A stretch of 64,000 nucleotides of DNA from the NCBI GenBank assembly GCA_963971425.1, contig OZ020516.1, positions 33,158,199 through 33,222,198 of the forward strand, read 5' to 3'. This document shows, one piece after another, positions 39,781-52,600 of this stretch; position 1 is the first letter of the stretch, and the number at the start of each line of letters is the position of its first letter. The translations under genes were made by a program, and so were the position numbers. The notes beneath the pieces are model-generated. The model worked only from the letters and a program-made list of their open reading frames with translations. It did not search any database and had not been told where the DNA came from. The DNA is from Bryoerythrophyllum caledonicum (lineage: Eukaryota; Streptophyta; Bryopsida; Pottiales; Pottiaceae).

Positions 39781-42640
39781 TAGCTGTAATGTGTCTTTGA
39801 TTTTAGAACTATACAATATCACATCATGAATAGTATACAAAGTTTTGAATATTTTTAGATGGTCCATCACTATCATTCTCTCCATTCAGCACCCTAAACC
39901 TTCTTGCAGAAATTTCCTTTAACCTAAACAAACATTATAATAGTACTACATATTTGACTTAATTAGAATAGTAATACACATCCGAGAGAATTCCTCTACT
40001 GCAAGTCACAGAGTTATTCAAGCAATGTTTATTACTTCTCCTCCATTAATCATATATAAAATCGTTATTATTTGGAATAGAAGTTTGCATTGTACATATA
40101 TGTTACATTATCTCTTATCCGTTTACTTTTGGATGTAATTTTTCCCCAAATTTCTAATAAAAGTGCCACGGCTATAGGTGCCTCTATTCAATAAACTATA
40201 AATTAAAGCGATTGCAAGTCAAGAATTTCTCTTATGTTAATTTTTTTTTGAAGCACAATCCACCTACACTCACCGCAATAGGTGTTCTTTTTAATTTCAC
40301 AACAAAAACAATGGTAAAAATTGTCATGAATTCAGTGCTCGCCGCTCACCGCTCACCGCTCACAAGATAGCATTCCTGGATTTGGTGGCTCCACGTATTA
40401 TTAGGAAATTCATCTACAATAACTATTCACCATAAAATATTTTTGAGTACTTTGAAATTATTCTTAATTTTCAATGAAGGAGTCTTCTGAAGTCATAATT
40501 TACAAGGAGTTTTCCAAAGACAAGTAGTTATTATTTAATATCTTAAGAGGAAAAAACAAAAACAAAAAAACTCATCAACGCACTTAATTATCACATATGC
40601 AGGATCTAGATTTTTCAACATCATTTGAAATTTATATACTAGTCAACTCAACATTTTTTTGGACAATTTGTAATTGCCGTTTGTATAGCTATGAAAGATA
40701 CGTATACATTCAAACTTTCATTTCTTACCTAAAAATGCAAATATAAATTGTTCATGTTGCCCATTTTATAACTATTATTTGAATTGTTAGTATTCTATTA
40801 TTTTCTTTTTTTGTATTGGTATATAGTTTGACCATTTTTATAAGAGTTAGTATTGTTCAATGATAATGATAACATCTTCATGAGCATTGTTCATTCTCTT
40901 CATTAAGCCAATGGCCACGAATGTGGAGATTCTTAGGATCTCTTCACACTTGGTGATAGGAGTGGTGTTGACAAATGATTAGAGTCAAAAGTTGCATCTA
41001 AATTCACATTGCTAACACTACTTTTAAGTCTCTTAACCCCAAAATGAAAAAAAGTCTCAAGGTGGGCTTTTGCAAATCTTTGGCATGTTCCCATGGTTGC
41101 AATTTATATTTGCAATTTTTAAAATTTTGTACAGAGATGCAATGTGAAGACAAGAGGTACCTGGGAGTTTATTTTTATTCTCATTGGACTTATAGAAAAA
41201 AAGTTATGCCACCTTAAAGAAAAATTTGTTGAGTGCGGGCACATTGGGCAACTCCAGAAACTTTTGCTTTGACACTCTAGTAAATTTGAGATTTTCTATA
41301 CTAGCGAGTAATATTAATTCCTTTCATATTGTCAATTTTTTTTTGGTCTTTAGCGAATTAATGCATTTTCTCCCAAGCCAAAGACTTTCACACATTGCCA
41401 CGCATTGTCAGGTGAGGAACCAAAAAAAACTTCTACTTTACCACATAACACTTTGAGATCTTCATATTTTTCACTTTTTATATTTTTTGTTACATGAAGT
41501 GGTTTAAACCTCCTTATTGGCTGTTTGGATAATCATTCTAAAAAACATTTTTTTCCCAAAAAATTAAAATGTGAATTGGCACTTTTTGAACCTCCACTCC
41601 TTGCACAATTTTTTTGAATATGCTACACCCCTTCTCTACCTCTCAGAATTGGTGTATAAAGAGTTAATATCATAATCAACATGATGATATAAAATTTAGA
41701 CCTTGGGTAGTGCAAAACTTTGACACTAAATGAAATCGAACTCTATTGATCTACTCAGCACAGGGATGAAAATGAACCATTTGTTCTACTTCAAACACTG
41801 TCAATCCGTGCGGTCAAAGTTGATGAATTTTTGTGAGTATGTCATCTATAAAGTGTTAAATGAGATCCTACGGTTAAAGATAGAAATATGATTTAAAAAA
41901 TTTCCGTCTTTACTCATTGCACTAGAATCAACAGTTTTGAAGTGTTTTTGGTTTAAAATTGTCAAGGAAAATTAGGGGTTAATTATTTCTTACTTTTATA
42001 AAGCCAAATGAATTCATCAAAAACTATGATAATAATGTAAATAGCCACGTATTCCTCGCAATCCACAATAATTGTGCCCATGGAGCTCCAGCCAAAGAAA
42101 AGTACGCTGTTCGCATCTGTACACCTTGCATGCAAAATGCGGCAAGACCCGTATGTGATGTGACAATAGCAATACATCCCCATCCTTCATGGCAGGCAAA
42201 TGCGTCATGACTCAAGGAATCTCCTTCTAATGAAACCATTACTTGCGTAAAATCAACCAGGAATAGCAAAGGAAGGAGAAGATGCCACAATAGCATGGGT
42301 ACCCGCACTTTTTTTTTTTCCTTCGTTTTTGTGGGATAGCCACAGTGGCTGGAGCTGTAGCACTTCTGGCTTGTCTTCCCGAAACCATTCAAAACCAAAT
42401 TTTTTCCATAAATATCCATTTTGAAGAATTCATCTCCATAAACATAGAGTTGTACATCTTTTTGGCAATAGGATGGAGTCCCGGCTGTTCATTAGTGGCA
42501 ATATGACGATATAGCAACGGCAATTGATGAAGTTTTGGCGACATGAAATCATAAATTTCCCACTTTTTTCGGGAATTTTCTTTCGCAAATTGGCTCCAAA
42601 TTGACAAAAAAATAAGGGCTGATGGGTACTACTCCTGCAA
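39781..42640. other. AT-rich region with dispersed repeats, no recognised gene
   Basis: No coding motif is seen. The stretch about 41,100-41,960 is similar in direct orientation to about 61,080-61,860, sharing CCTCCACTCCTTGCACAATTT at 41,593 and 61,488. The stretch about 42,417-42,610 matches about 61,910-62,110 as reverse complement. These are two copies of an older dispersed repeat, rearranged relative to each other. A short GCTCACCGCTCACC run is at about 40,340. Confidence 0.65.
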
Positions 42641-43914
42641 GCTCCTGGATTGATGGCGACGGAACCAACCCACAGGGAACAGTACCCGGATTGATACCCG
42701 CTTCGCCCCGGTCGCAAACACACAAACTCACCCCACGGGAACCCACGGGAACACCGGGAACAGATGCGGTGGAGGGGCTAGAAACCATCGGAGGCGTAAA
42801 ACCGCGTGTTGGTTGAGAGTGTACCCAGAAGGTAGATTCTATCGTCTGGTTTCTTCGACTTTCCTAGATCGCAGTCAGAGTCGGTTGCGACGTATGTGCC
42901 CTTCACTTGCATCCACTTGACTGCGTGTTGATGGGATAGCGACTCACGGGGAACAAGTCATGATCAGTACCTTAAACCGTCATCGTACTGAAAATCAAAT
43001 GGGATCTTACATTCGCTAGATCGTAATCTACCAATTATGGCGGGCTCGTTCACCGTGACGATTTTGAGTTGAGGGTGACTAGGTTTTTTCTAGTAGCTTT
43101 GCTCCTATTTGGTTTATGATTTTAGTATTTAGTGTTATGCAAAGTAAATGACTTGTAAATGCTGTAAGTTTTTACTCTTGATGAGTTTTTTTACCAAGAG
43201 CACAACAATCTATAACAAAAAAAAGCCCAGGATCCCAGTACCCAAAACCGACAGCGGTAAGGATAGAACATCATAACCCAGAACCGTAATATCTACCTCA
43301 TCTCTTGATCGTAAGAAACAAAATCCACCTTCTGGGTAGACCCAGTCCTCTCGCTTGAGATGCACGTCCCAAGCCACCGCTACGGCGACAGCGACGGGAA
43401 CTCACGGGGAACAGACTACCCGTTCGTACCCGGGCGGAGTATCTCCATGGTCAGGGCGTCACTAGAACTCTCCGCCGTGTGGCGAGGTGAGCTAGGAAAG
43501 CAGCGCCTACAACTGTTGCAAGGGATGATTCCTCCTGCGCTTCCGTGCATTTGCTCCCGCATCACCATCCTCGCCATCGCCGTCGCCGAGTGATTGCAGC
43601 CCTCCCACGCTCGATCCTCTCACGCGCCTCGCCTCGCCTCACCGGAATCCCCACTCGCACCTCGAATCCTGCGCTCGCTGGGGTTGCGGTGAGCAGGGAC
43701 CATCCAGAGTCGGAAATTCGGTCTAGATTTGAGGATTTGGTTGTGTGAATTCGTGCGGGAGGGCACCATGAGCGGGGACAACAGGTTAGAGTGATGGGAG
43801 TGGCAGGGGGACGGTGAAGGTGCTCTCGGGAAGGCCGGGGACAGGTTTGGGGGTTGCAGCAGCGGTTGTGTGCGTTTCGCTGTCGAGATCACTGGTGGTG
43901 CAGCGGCTCTCTAA
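42641..43914. other. Upstream region of the CCT gene, with MITE fragment
   Basis: GC-richer than the preceding 3 kb. TACCCAGAAGGTAGATT at about 42,826 and the inverted TCCACCTTCTGGGTA near 43,329 may bound a ~515-bp insertion. GCTGTAAGTTTTTACTCTTG at about 43,159 repeats an internal part of the MITE at 16,970. The last ~350 bases before 43,915 probably hold the leader and promoter of the CCT gene. No separate protein-coding gene is supported. Confidence 0.5.
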
Positions 43915-46900
43915 ATGTCTGGAGAGGAAGATCTGTATCTCAACCAGTCGGAAGCGGATGCGCTGTTCTTCTCAGATGCGCTCCTTGGCAATGCGGATGG
44001 GCTTGACTTTGAGTCATTTGGCGACGCTAGTGGGCTTGATGTGAGTGTCGTTTCCCCGTGACTCTCGTATCTGTCGCTAGAGTCTCTAAGTAGTAGTGGT
44101 TTACCACCTTGAACACTAGAAAAAAAGTGCGGTGAGGAAGGTAATTCTTCGAATTCTCTAGCGCTTGTGTGTTTCTTCTGCTGGAATTTTGCGTAGGAGG
44201 TGATGAATCTAGGAATGTTGTGAAAGAGAGCTGGGACGGCATGGTTTTTCTTAGCAGAACCGGAAATCTGGTATTTTCATGTGTAGGGGGCTCAGTTCTG
44301 GAGCCCTGGTGTATTATGGGCGATAATGTTCGTCTAGCTCCAAGAATCCGACCCGCAGACTGTCCTAGTTGTCGTCAAATTCGAATTTTTTTTCGTTCCA
44401 TGTTGTGAAGTTTCACGCTCAGACCTGGCAACTTTTCACACGGTGCTAAAGGATTAGGATGCGGGACCTAGCTCAGTTCTCGAGTCCTGTACCACATTAC
44501 GAGCGATAATGTTTAAGGCTCCGACCCTGAGACCGTTCTAATTGTTGTTAAATCCGTCCCGTTTCGTGTTTGTCCCGAATTCATGTGTTTTTTGCGGTGT
44601 TTACGTCGCAACTTCTTACACAGGATGCTCGGTTTGGCTCAGTTGTTGAGTCCTGTACATCTGGAGCTACCATATGGGCCATAATGTTCGCCCACGTCCA
44701 GGAATCCGACCTCAAGGCCGTTCTAATCCGTCGTTTTCCGTTTCGCATTTGTAGTCATAATGTTTTCTTTACACCTTGGTTTTGTGCAGGATGGCACGTA
44801 TAACGGCATTACAGGGCCCGGTTTGACGTCGTTCGAGGCGCGCGACGTTTTCAAGCTGAACGTAGACTCGTTCGTAGATGAGATAGAGGCCAAGTGCGAG
44901 ATTACAAACCCCACCGAATTAGCAGCAAACAACGTCCACTCCTTCTCCAATGGAACCTCCTCCCATGACAGCACCTTCATCTTTAACAAGCCGACGCTGG
45001 ACCTGGAGGGCATGGGCATGGCATACGGTATCTCCGGGCTATACCTGCAGCAGCAGGGCAACATGTCGCCTTCCTCCGAGAAGATGAACGGCCTCACCCT
45101 CGGGCAGATGCCTGGATACTCCACCTACGAGACGAAGCAGTTCATGTCGTCTCCGCCGCCCGTGGCCGCGGTGGCCGCGCCTCCTGTTGCGAATGGGATG
45201 TCGCGGTTCGGCAGCCAGGAGATCTTGATGGCGGCCGCGGAGAATGGTGCGCTCAAGGAGAGCACCACCTCGCCTGTGTTGTCCCCCAGCTCCTCAGATG
45301 GGAAAGGTGTGATACGCCAAGACAGCGGCACCGACTTCGATGATCAGGTACCGATCCTTTCTCTATTCACTATGAACGTGTACTACTGCATTTACGTATG
45401 AATCTGCACATGAATCTGTACAGCATACCATTTAGAATGCAGAAATGGTTTTTAAAAAACATTTTAGATTCCTTTTAGTTGTTCAGGAAGAGTTTCAGTT
45501 GCAATTTCCAAGGTGTTTGGTGGAAGATTTGCAGGGTTCCTGAAACGGTTGGAAATTGCAATTGTTCTCAAGTTGTCTAGTGGAAGTTTTCCAGGAAGGT
45601 TTGTAGTTGCTGTTCTCAAGTTGTTTGGTGCCATGTTTTTTTCATCTGACATTAAGATAGGACAGGGTCAGAAATGGTTAAAGACGTTGATTGATTTGTA
45701 AAGCCTGCATTTTAATCTTGAGTTCGACCCTCTTTTCTTAGCCTAATTGTAGACTGCCAAATGTATGAATAATGTAATGGTTTCCCTTTTGGACTGGGGG
45801 AGCGCAAACACGTAAGAATGGGAGAACACGAAGAAGAGTTATGAACAATGAAGATTAGCAATAGGGAAACTTGATGTTGCATTGGGTGATCACAAGTTCT
45901 ATCCTGCTCTTTAAAGAGAGCATAGAACTAGTTTCACCCACCTCTGAACCTCCACATTTCTAACTTCTCTGTTTTCTTCTAGTACAAACTCTAGTATATG
46001 TTCAAAACTCTTTGGTATTGTGTATTCCTTTCATTCCAATCTCTTTGGTGATTTTTTTTAATCTGAGGGATGATGTTTACTCCTCCTTCAGGTGGATGGG
46101 GATGGGGATGGACTGCAACCGCTGCCGCAGATGACGCGCTCCAGCATGCAACGCAGCTTCAGCAGCCACGCGCTGGGCCAGCTCCGCCACATAGGCCCGG
46201 CGACTCACTCCGTCTCCGAGATGCGGCAGTCGCAGCAGGTGGAGCGCGGTGTTGCGGGCGGCGGCGGCGGGTTGACGAGCCCCGGCGCGCGCCTGCATCA
46301 GCCCAGTTTGGCGGAGTTTCAAAACGTGGGCATGCGGCCCATGAGCGTGGGCATGCGCCGCGTTTACAGCGCTGGCGACATCCAGGTAAACACTTCAATC
46401 AGGATACCCGCTTGGTTTGCTACTATCTGCTCGGTCTAGATCGTCAGCAGATCAATTGAAGCTCGTGGTGGTGTTTCAAGTAGAATTTGGATGGACGACC
46501 TTGGAGTGAAAGTAGCTTTTGGAAGAATGTCTCATGAGCATTAGCAGCTTCTCTCGTTAAAGTAGTTTTAGCAGTCTTTGAGACTGAGGAGTATCTCATG
46601 AATGTTAGCAGCCTTTTTCTCCTTTGAGCTGATTTTAGATTATCTGAGACTCACTCGTATTAGATCATTAGAAGAGTTTTGCATGACATACCTTGATGAG
46701 TATCAGCTGCCTTTTTCTAGTTTGAGTTGATTTCAAATGAATTGAGAACTGTTTAGATTTGTTCTGAAACTAAAGACAATAGCATTGCTGGTGGTGTCCA
46801 GACCCTGAATGGCATGCAAGGTGGTCTAGGAGGAGGCGCGTCCCCGAGCTTTGATGATGGCAACTACAGGGTTGGAAAGTACAGCATGGAAGAGCGCAAG

Positions 46901-47601
46901 ATCAGGATCCATAGATACCAGCAGAAGCGTACGCAACGCAACTTCAACAAGAAAATCAAGGTATGTACACTAAGTACTAGCCTCATGCGTATTTCACCTC
47001 ACCAACGCTGCATACAGACATACTTAATTCTCTCTGCAATGTCTTCCTTCAGTATGCCTGCCGCAAAACGTTGGCAGATAGCCGCCCCCGAGTTCGAGGG
47101 CGTTTCGCGAAGAACATGGACGACGACATTCCAGTCGCTGTCTTGGGGCGCAAGCGTGAAGACGATGACGACGACGAGGTTAGTAACATTTTTCATAACG
47201 TCGGTGAGGCATGCAATCATCAGATAGGATGGATAAGGTTGTTTCTGATAATCAAGTTCTTCTTCAACATTAGCATATGTTTCTCTTGTGACCCTTCTCG
47301 TAACAGACCATTGAGGGGAGCTGGATAAGATTTGATCAGTGATGTTATGTCCGGTAATGTGCAAGCAGCCTGTCTTGTCACTCATGTGGTTATTTCTCAT
47401 AATCAGTGCTTCTTGCACGTTTCAGAGAGGCCATAGTTGGTTGTTGCGTGCAAGAGAGTTGTTTCTGATTTCTAGCGTGTGCAGGGGGACGCGCACGTCG
47501 GCGAAGGAGCCAACGGGTTCCACTTCGACAATTCGTCCGGCGAGTACTCGGACATGCTCACATCCATCAAAGTGGAGCATCAAAGGGTCAACAGTATGTA
47601 A
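43915..47601 (+). CDS. CCT-motif transcriptional regulator (CMF family type)
   Basis: Six exons with GT-AG borders give an uninterrupted 459-residue protein: 43,915-44,040; 44,790-45,347; 46,092-46,385; 46,802-46,960; 47,053-47,178; 47,485-47,601. The N-terminus is acidic (SEADALFFSDALLGNADGLD), as in activation regions. The middle is Ser/Gly/Gln-rich and includes RRVYSAGDIQ. The C-terminal part has the CCT motif, split between exons 4 and 5: RKIRIHRYQQKRTQRNFNKK and YACRKTLADSRPRVRGRFAK. This ~43-residue motif in CONSTANS, TOC1 and the CMF proteins mediates nuclear targeting and NF-Y/DNA contact. No B-box or response-regulator domain is present, which points to the CMF group (ASML2-like). 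An Asp/Glu run follows the motif. Sugar, light or clock regulation cannot be read from the sequence. The first in-frame ATG after a stop-rich leader was taken as the start. Confidence 0.9.
44291..44760. repeat. Three degenerate ~170-bp repeats in intron 1 of the CCT gene
   Basis: Units beginning CTCAGTT start at 44,291, 44,472 and 44,638. Each continues with GAGTCCTGT-like, ATAATGTT-like, GAATCCGACC-like and CCGTTCTAAT-like blocks in the same order. Divergence is substantial, so the duplications are old. Confidence 0.8.
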
Positions 47602-48594
47602 AAAGTGGAGAGTTGAAAGGTGTGTGAACAACATCCCAACATTGTCATCTTAGTATTGCTCTTCCACATTCCGAGGCGACGATGTGGTTTTTCGCCTCCG
47701 CCAATCCTAGCACTACTGCTGCTGCTGATGTTTCCAAGTGGTCTGAGCAGAGTTGGATGATTAGTGTGATCTAGTGGTGTGAAGTAGTAGAGGTTAGCAC
47801 ATGCTGTAATTATTTGATTGTCGCCGAAAAAGCAACCCCATTTGTAAAATGTCAGGGAATGTTTTTTGATTGAGTTGTCCGTTTTTTTTCCTCTCTCTGC
47901 CAGAGTTTCACATGCTGCAGTGTTTGGCATGAAGTTAATTCAGCAGACTCAACTTCATCATAATCTGTGCTTGGCCTTTCCTGTGATGTTGAGCTTCTAT
48001 TTTGGATTTAATACAAATTTCGTGATCTGGAACGTGCTTGGCGTTTTTGGCTCAAGTGCACTGTTCCTTTTGGTTCTTGGACGCTGTTTATGATGATTTT
48101 TTGTCTGCTTTTCAGAGGAGGAATCTTCGTCTTTTTGGACTTTTGTCCGATGATGCATAGAAATTTGTCTGGGCATCGTTTGAAGCAAAGTAATTCTTCT
48201 GAGCGTAGCAGCATTTTGTAGAAAATCATAGCGTGTAGGGCCCACGGGCACTCGTTTGCTTCCCAATGGCCCTTGATATGCACGCATGTGCGCTTGATGC
48301 GGATACGTGATAGTGGAGTCCTTGGTTCTTGAGCCATTAATAATTAAGAAGTCTTAGTGGGATCTTTGTAACCTCGGGCTAAGCGTTGAGCGGCTCGGAG
48401 CCTGATATAAACTTTTCTGCAAGGCCAACGCCATTCGGAGAACCCCACTTGTGAAGCTCTACATGGCGGACTAGGGCGCCTTTTTCAACGCGTTAGTGCA
48501 ATGATACGTAAGACGAGCAAGATTGGTGTGCTCACAGGGATGTAGGGGTAGGTGCGGTAGAAGTGTTGGGTGCGCAAGAACATCTTGAACTAAT
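47602..48594. other. 3' flank of CCT gene up to the MULE insertion
   Basis: The first few hundred bases probably hold the CCT gene's 3' UTR (T-rich, with AATGTT-type tracts). No further gene is seen before the transposon. Confidence 0.5.
48587..48594. repeat. Left target-site duplication of the MULE
   Basis: GAACTAAT directly precedes the left inverted repeat. AACTAAT recurs at 57,926-57,932 immediately after the right repeat, preceded by a G that also belongs to the element end. A 7-8 bp duplication is slightly short of the usual 9 for MULEs. Confidence 0.75.
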
Positions 48595-48908
48595 CCCCGC
48601 TCACTAGGTTCAATCCGTGTTCGGGCTGTCAGGCCCTGTTTTGGTCTTCTTTCCGTCTCCCGCGGCCGTCCCCCAAAAGCATCTTTCCGCCCCCTTGTCC
48701 GCGTCTTTTCCTTCCAGCGCCTCTCGCCCTTTCCGAGATCCCTGCCCGATCCATCCCGATAAGCGCCTGCCCGCCCCTGCTATCGGCGCAGACCCCGAGA
48801 CCCGATAACACCATATCGGCTATCGGCCTAGGAACGGATCCACGCCCACGTGTACCGGTGGGACCCATCCACCCGCCCTCCGCCGCCGATAAGCCAGTAT
48901 CATCCGGG
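48595..48908 (+). repeat. Left terminal inverted repeat of the MULE (314 bp)
   Basis: Starts CCCCGCTCACTAGGTTCAAT and ends at CAGTATCATCCGGG. It matches the reverse complement of 57,612-57,925 with no difference that I could see. It contains six CCGATA/TATCGG hexamers at 48,756, 48,781, 48,802, 48,814, 48,821 and 48,886. Confidence 0.95.
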
Positions 48909-49678
48909 GATGGTCACAATCATCCATCGCAGGAGGGTTGCAATCAGCCGGAATCCAAATCGATTGAATCTGAAAGCAATCATTTTTTGCATAGGGTTTC
49001 GATGGAGCTATCGCGGATTGAATGACAGGGCGGTCTCTTGATTTGGTCTAGGCGATGTGCTTTCATGGTAAAGCGTGAGATGGTTTTGATAGCTATAGTT
49101 CTGTGGTTGGCGGCTGGTAGTCTCGACAGGAGAATTAGAGTCTCATCATTGTCGCCATCAATTTCAAATGTTCCGGCGGCGTTGTTCAAATGGCGAAGGG
49201 TGCTGTTGGCTCGTTTTCTCTCTCATTTGCAAACCCGTTTGTTTGTACTCGCTATTATCGTTTGCGCTGTTCTTTTGCGAGCTCGATCTCAGAGAATTCC
49301 TTGACATCTTCCATCTCCGATGACGCCTTCTGGTAAGCATGCAAACCCTCCCGCTCTCATTCAGTTTGTAAACCTATAGGCTCATATCGAGTTGTGAAGT
49401 GGACGCAGGAAGTTGATAGTTAGGGTTTCTGGAACTCGATATTCTCAGTACTATTTTTTCTGGAATCATACTGAAGTTTATCTTCGATTGGAGTACGAAA
49501 GGAGATAACGATTGGAATTCCAAGTGCCGCGCTGATAGGAGTACCAAGGGAGATACCGTTTGGAATACTAAAAGGCTTTAACTTCTCGGTTTTAGTTTAG
49601 GGTTTAGGGTTTCTCATGTACCACGTTTCATAATGAGTTTCATGACTGATTTGCGCTGTATGCTGTAGGTCTGCAAAA

Positions 49679-52600
49679 ATGCCGAGATGCAACTGCGTCA
49701 GTGAGTTACCGAGAGGGGTGGAGGCTGTTCCCACCCACCCGAAGTACAACGATAGGCTGAAGAGGATAGAGCAAGTTTTCAAGGTGGAGGGGCATTACTG
49801 GCAAGACAGTTGGTCTCCTCTCACGGCCAGGAGAATGATTCTGGCGATGCACGGGCCAGACTCGCAGATTTACAAAACCAGTGAACTGTCTCCGGAGAAG
49901 AAAGCTTTTCACTGTCCGTATTGCAAGGAGGTCGGGCAGAAACATAGGATCAATCTGCACCTGAATCACGCGAAGTGCCCTGGGCGACCTAACAGGAAAA
50001 TGCCTGCTTATCCGAACCTCGACATCAAGAATCAACCTCAATTCATACAGAAGATGGTGGATTCTACAACAGTGGACGAAATCATTGCTGCTTTCCAGCA
50101 TATCGTCCCACTCGATAGGGCTAGCAGGAAGCCGAGAGGCGGCGGGAAGAGAGCGGCCGGGACTGGATCTCGGGACACGCGCGCAAGAAAGCGAGGAGCG
50201 TCGTCCTCTCGGGCATCGAGAGAAGTCCGATTGGAAGCCGATGACGAGGAGTCGTCATCGGATGACGACGATCAGTACGAGGCGGGCGAGGATGGCGATA
50301 GGTCTGAGGACCGCGAAGATGTCGATGCTAGGCCCATGGACATCGTCGCCTACAACGTTCCAGCGACATCGGAAAGTGGGCACTTCGTTTCCGGGAATGT
50401 CGCTTCCAGAGCCCCGATAAGCCAGGCGATTGTTACATCAAGTGCTCGTGGTCGGGACATGCACTCGATAAAGCGAGGTGCATCGTCCTCTCGGGCATCG
50501 AGAGTAGTGCATGCACAGGCCCCGTCTGATACGACCACATCGGATGAGGAGGACCAGGACGGGTCGCGAGAGGATAGCGAATCCTCTGAGGCGCGCGAAG
50601 ATACCGATGCGCGTCCCAATGAAGCGATCCCGGTCAGGCATCCAGCGACGGCGAAGGGTGGGCAATGCAGCTCCGGGAACGTCGAGAAGAGGCCTACGAT
50701 AGGCCAGGATGTTGCAACATCCTCTCGGCGTGCGAGGAGCCCCAAACCGAACTTTACTGCGCGTGCGATGTGTCCCTTTGACAGCATCACTGCCCCGAAT
50801 TTCCATGGAGAAGACGATCCATATTCCGTAGGGAATGCACCGGAAGTGCGCGAACAGTACAAGGTGGTGCGGAGGGACGATGGACCTAGCGCGACTCTCG
50901 CCGATATCTCCGACGAGAGGTTAAGTATCAAACAATACCTCGCAGGGGGCGCTAGGCCGAGGTACAGTAACCCGGACAGAGAAGCCAGGGCGCGGGAATT
51001 GGAGGAAATGCGCATTCGCGAAATAGAGCGCATTCGTCTCGACGTGGACGAAAAGTACGCGGCGTCCATCCAAACCGACATACCTCCAGTGAGGCGAACC
51101 CGAACCCCTTTGTGGATTCTCATAAAGAATGGTTTGCTGTCTGAAGAGGAGCGTCGCAGCATATCGTCGGAGGATCATCTACTTCAGATGATGCAGGACG
51201 TTGTGGCGCAAGGGCAGTGGCGTTTTACGTCTGCTATCGGGCAAGCGTTCTGCACGCAAGCCATCTCCACCGACGAGCTAAATGAGTGCAAGCCTATCGT
51301 GGAGCTGGCGCAGTTTCCGTGGAGCGAGAAGCTGAGAATTCGGTGGGTTGCTACTGTGAGGGAGACGTGGCTATTTCTTCAACGAGAGAAGGAGGCGCAA
51401 GAATGGGAGGTCTCGGGAAGAGCTAGGGCCGCCAGGATCCAACAAGACCGCGAGGCGGAACTGGTCTCCCGAATTGCCTCCTACGACAAGGAGCGGTCTG
51501 TGGAATGGGAGGCCTTCGTGTGGGACTACAATCTCCTGTTCCACTTCTGCGCCGATAACCCCTTCATTCGCGAGCTCTTGCCGCCCATGCCATGGAAACA
51601 CAACTCCGAAGAGGCGAGAGTGGTGTTATCGATCTTGAAGGCAGCAAGTATCGATCCCATGCGTCCTCCCCGAGAAGCGAGGCTCCTGAAGTGCTGGTTT
51701 ATCGCCAACGGTTTCAGTAACCGGTTTGTCCCCCCTCTATTATCGTCATCTATTTTACCAGCTATTTTAGGGATTCAATGCTATCGGATTCTCGTTCCAG
51801 TTCAGAGTTTTTTGTCGTTTTAACAACTACTGGATTGGAGGTATCGCTTATGAGTTATCGGCTGACTGTTGTTTGAATTGCAGTGGAACAAATATGTGCC
51901 ATCCCCACGCGCGAATGACGCCGCTGATGGTTGATAGGAACTCCGATAACGCACATTCGCCTTGGGATGGCGCATTATTTCTGTACGAGAAGCTAGGGAG
52001 GTTTCTCTTCGGGCATGTGGAGTACGCGGATGAAGATCCGGAGGTGGTAGAACTCCATCAGATGCTCGTTAACGAAGCGCGTGAATGCGGCAGAGCTGTA
52101 ATACAGTTCACCCATCACGTAAGAGCGCGGACAGTCATCGACATGGCCTGTAGACACGAGGTGCAGTTTGAGCTGAGGTGGTGTCAAACCGATCTGGCGT
52201 CGTACATGCCATGGGAGCTTCTCAAAGAGCAATGCCTGTTTCGGGAAGACATCGACTTACTATATGTCGGCAGTGGATCGAGTAAGCCGTCCGCCACATC
52301 GTTTACGATCTTCACTTACAATTTTATGCATATCGTGTGTGAGTACTTATGTTTATCCACTGTCACGTGTGTACAGATATGGTAGGTGGTCACCTTATCG
52401 GAGTCCATGACGGGCCCGAGATGCAGGCTTGTCTCACGGCGATAACAAGTTTCTGCCGGAAGCAATGCGCAGCATCGGTGTCACGTATTCGATCCGAAGA
52501 CGTCACGGAGGATTCTTCTTGGAATACTCGAGACATCGAGGGTGCCCAGGCTCTTATCGCCGTCCACGACGGAACTCCGATTGGGCTCGGAGAGCGACAA

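Noticed and set aside
39629-39829. Short open frame overlapping the foldback element
   Set aside because: Falls within one arm of a non-coding hairpin.
42640-43450. Repeated GGGAACNCACGGGAACA motifs suggesting a gene or transposon
   Set aside because: No consistent open frame and only weak inverted ends; kept as intergenic.
48617-48808. 63-codon open frame duplicated at 57,712-57,903
   Set aside because: It lies inside both terminal inverted repeats; the duplication reflects the repeats, not a gene.
50350-51162. Long minus-strand open frame (270 codons) opposite the Ulp1 gene
   Set aside because: Antisense shadow of a GC-biased real exon; no motif of its own.
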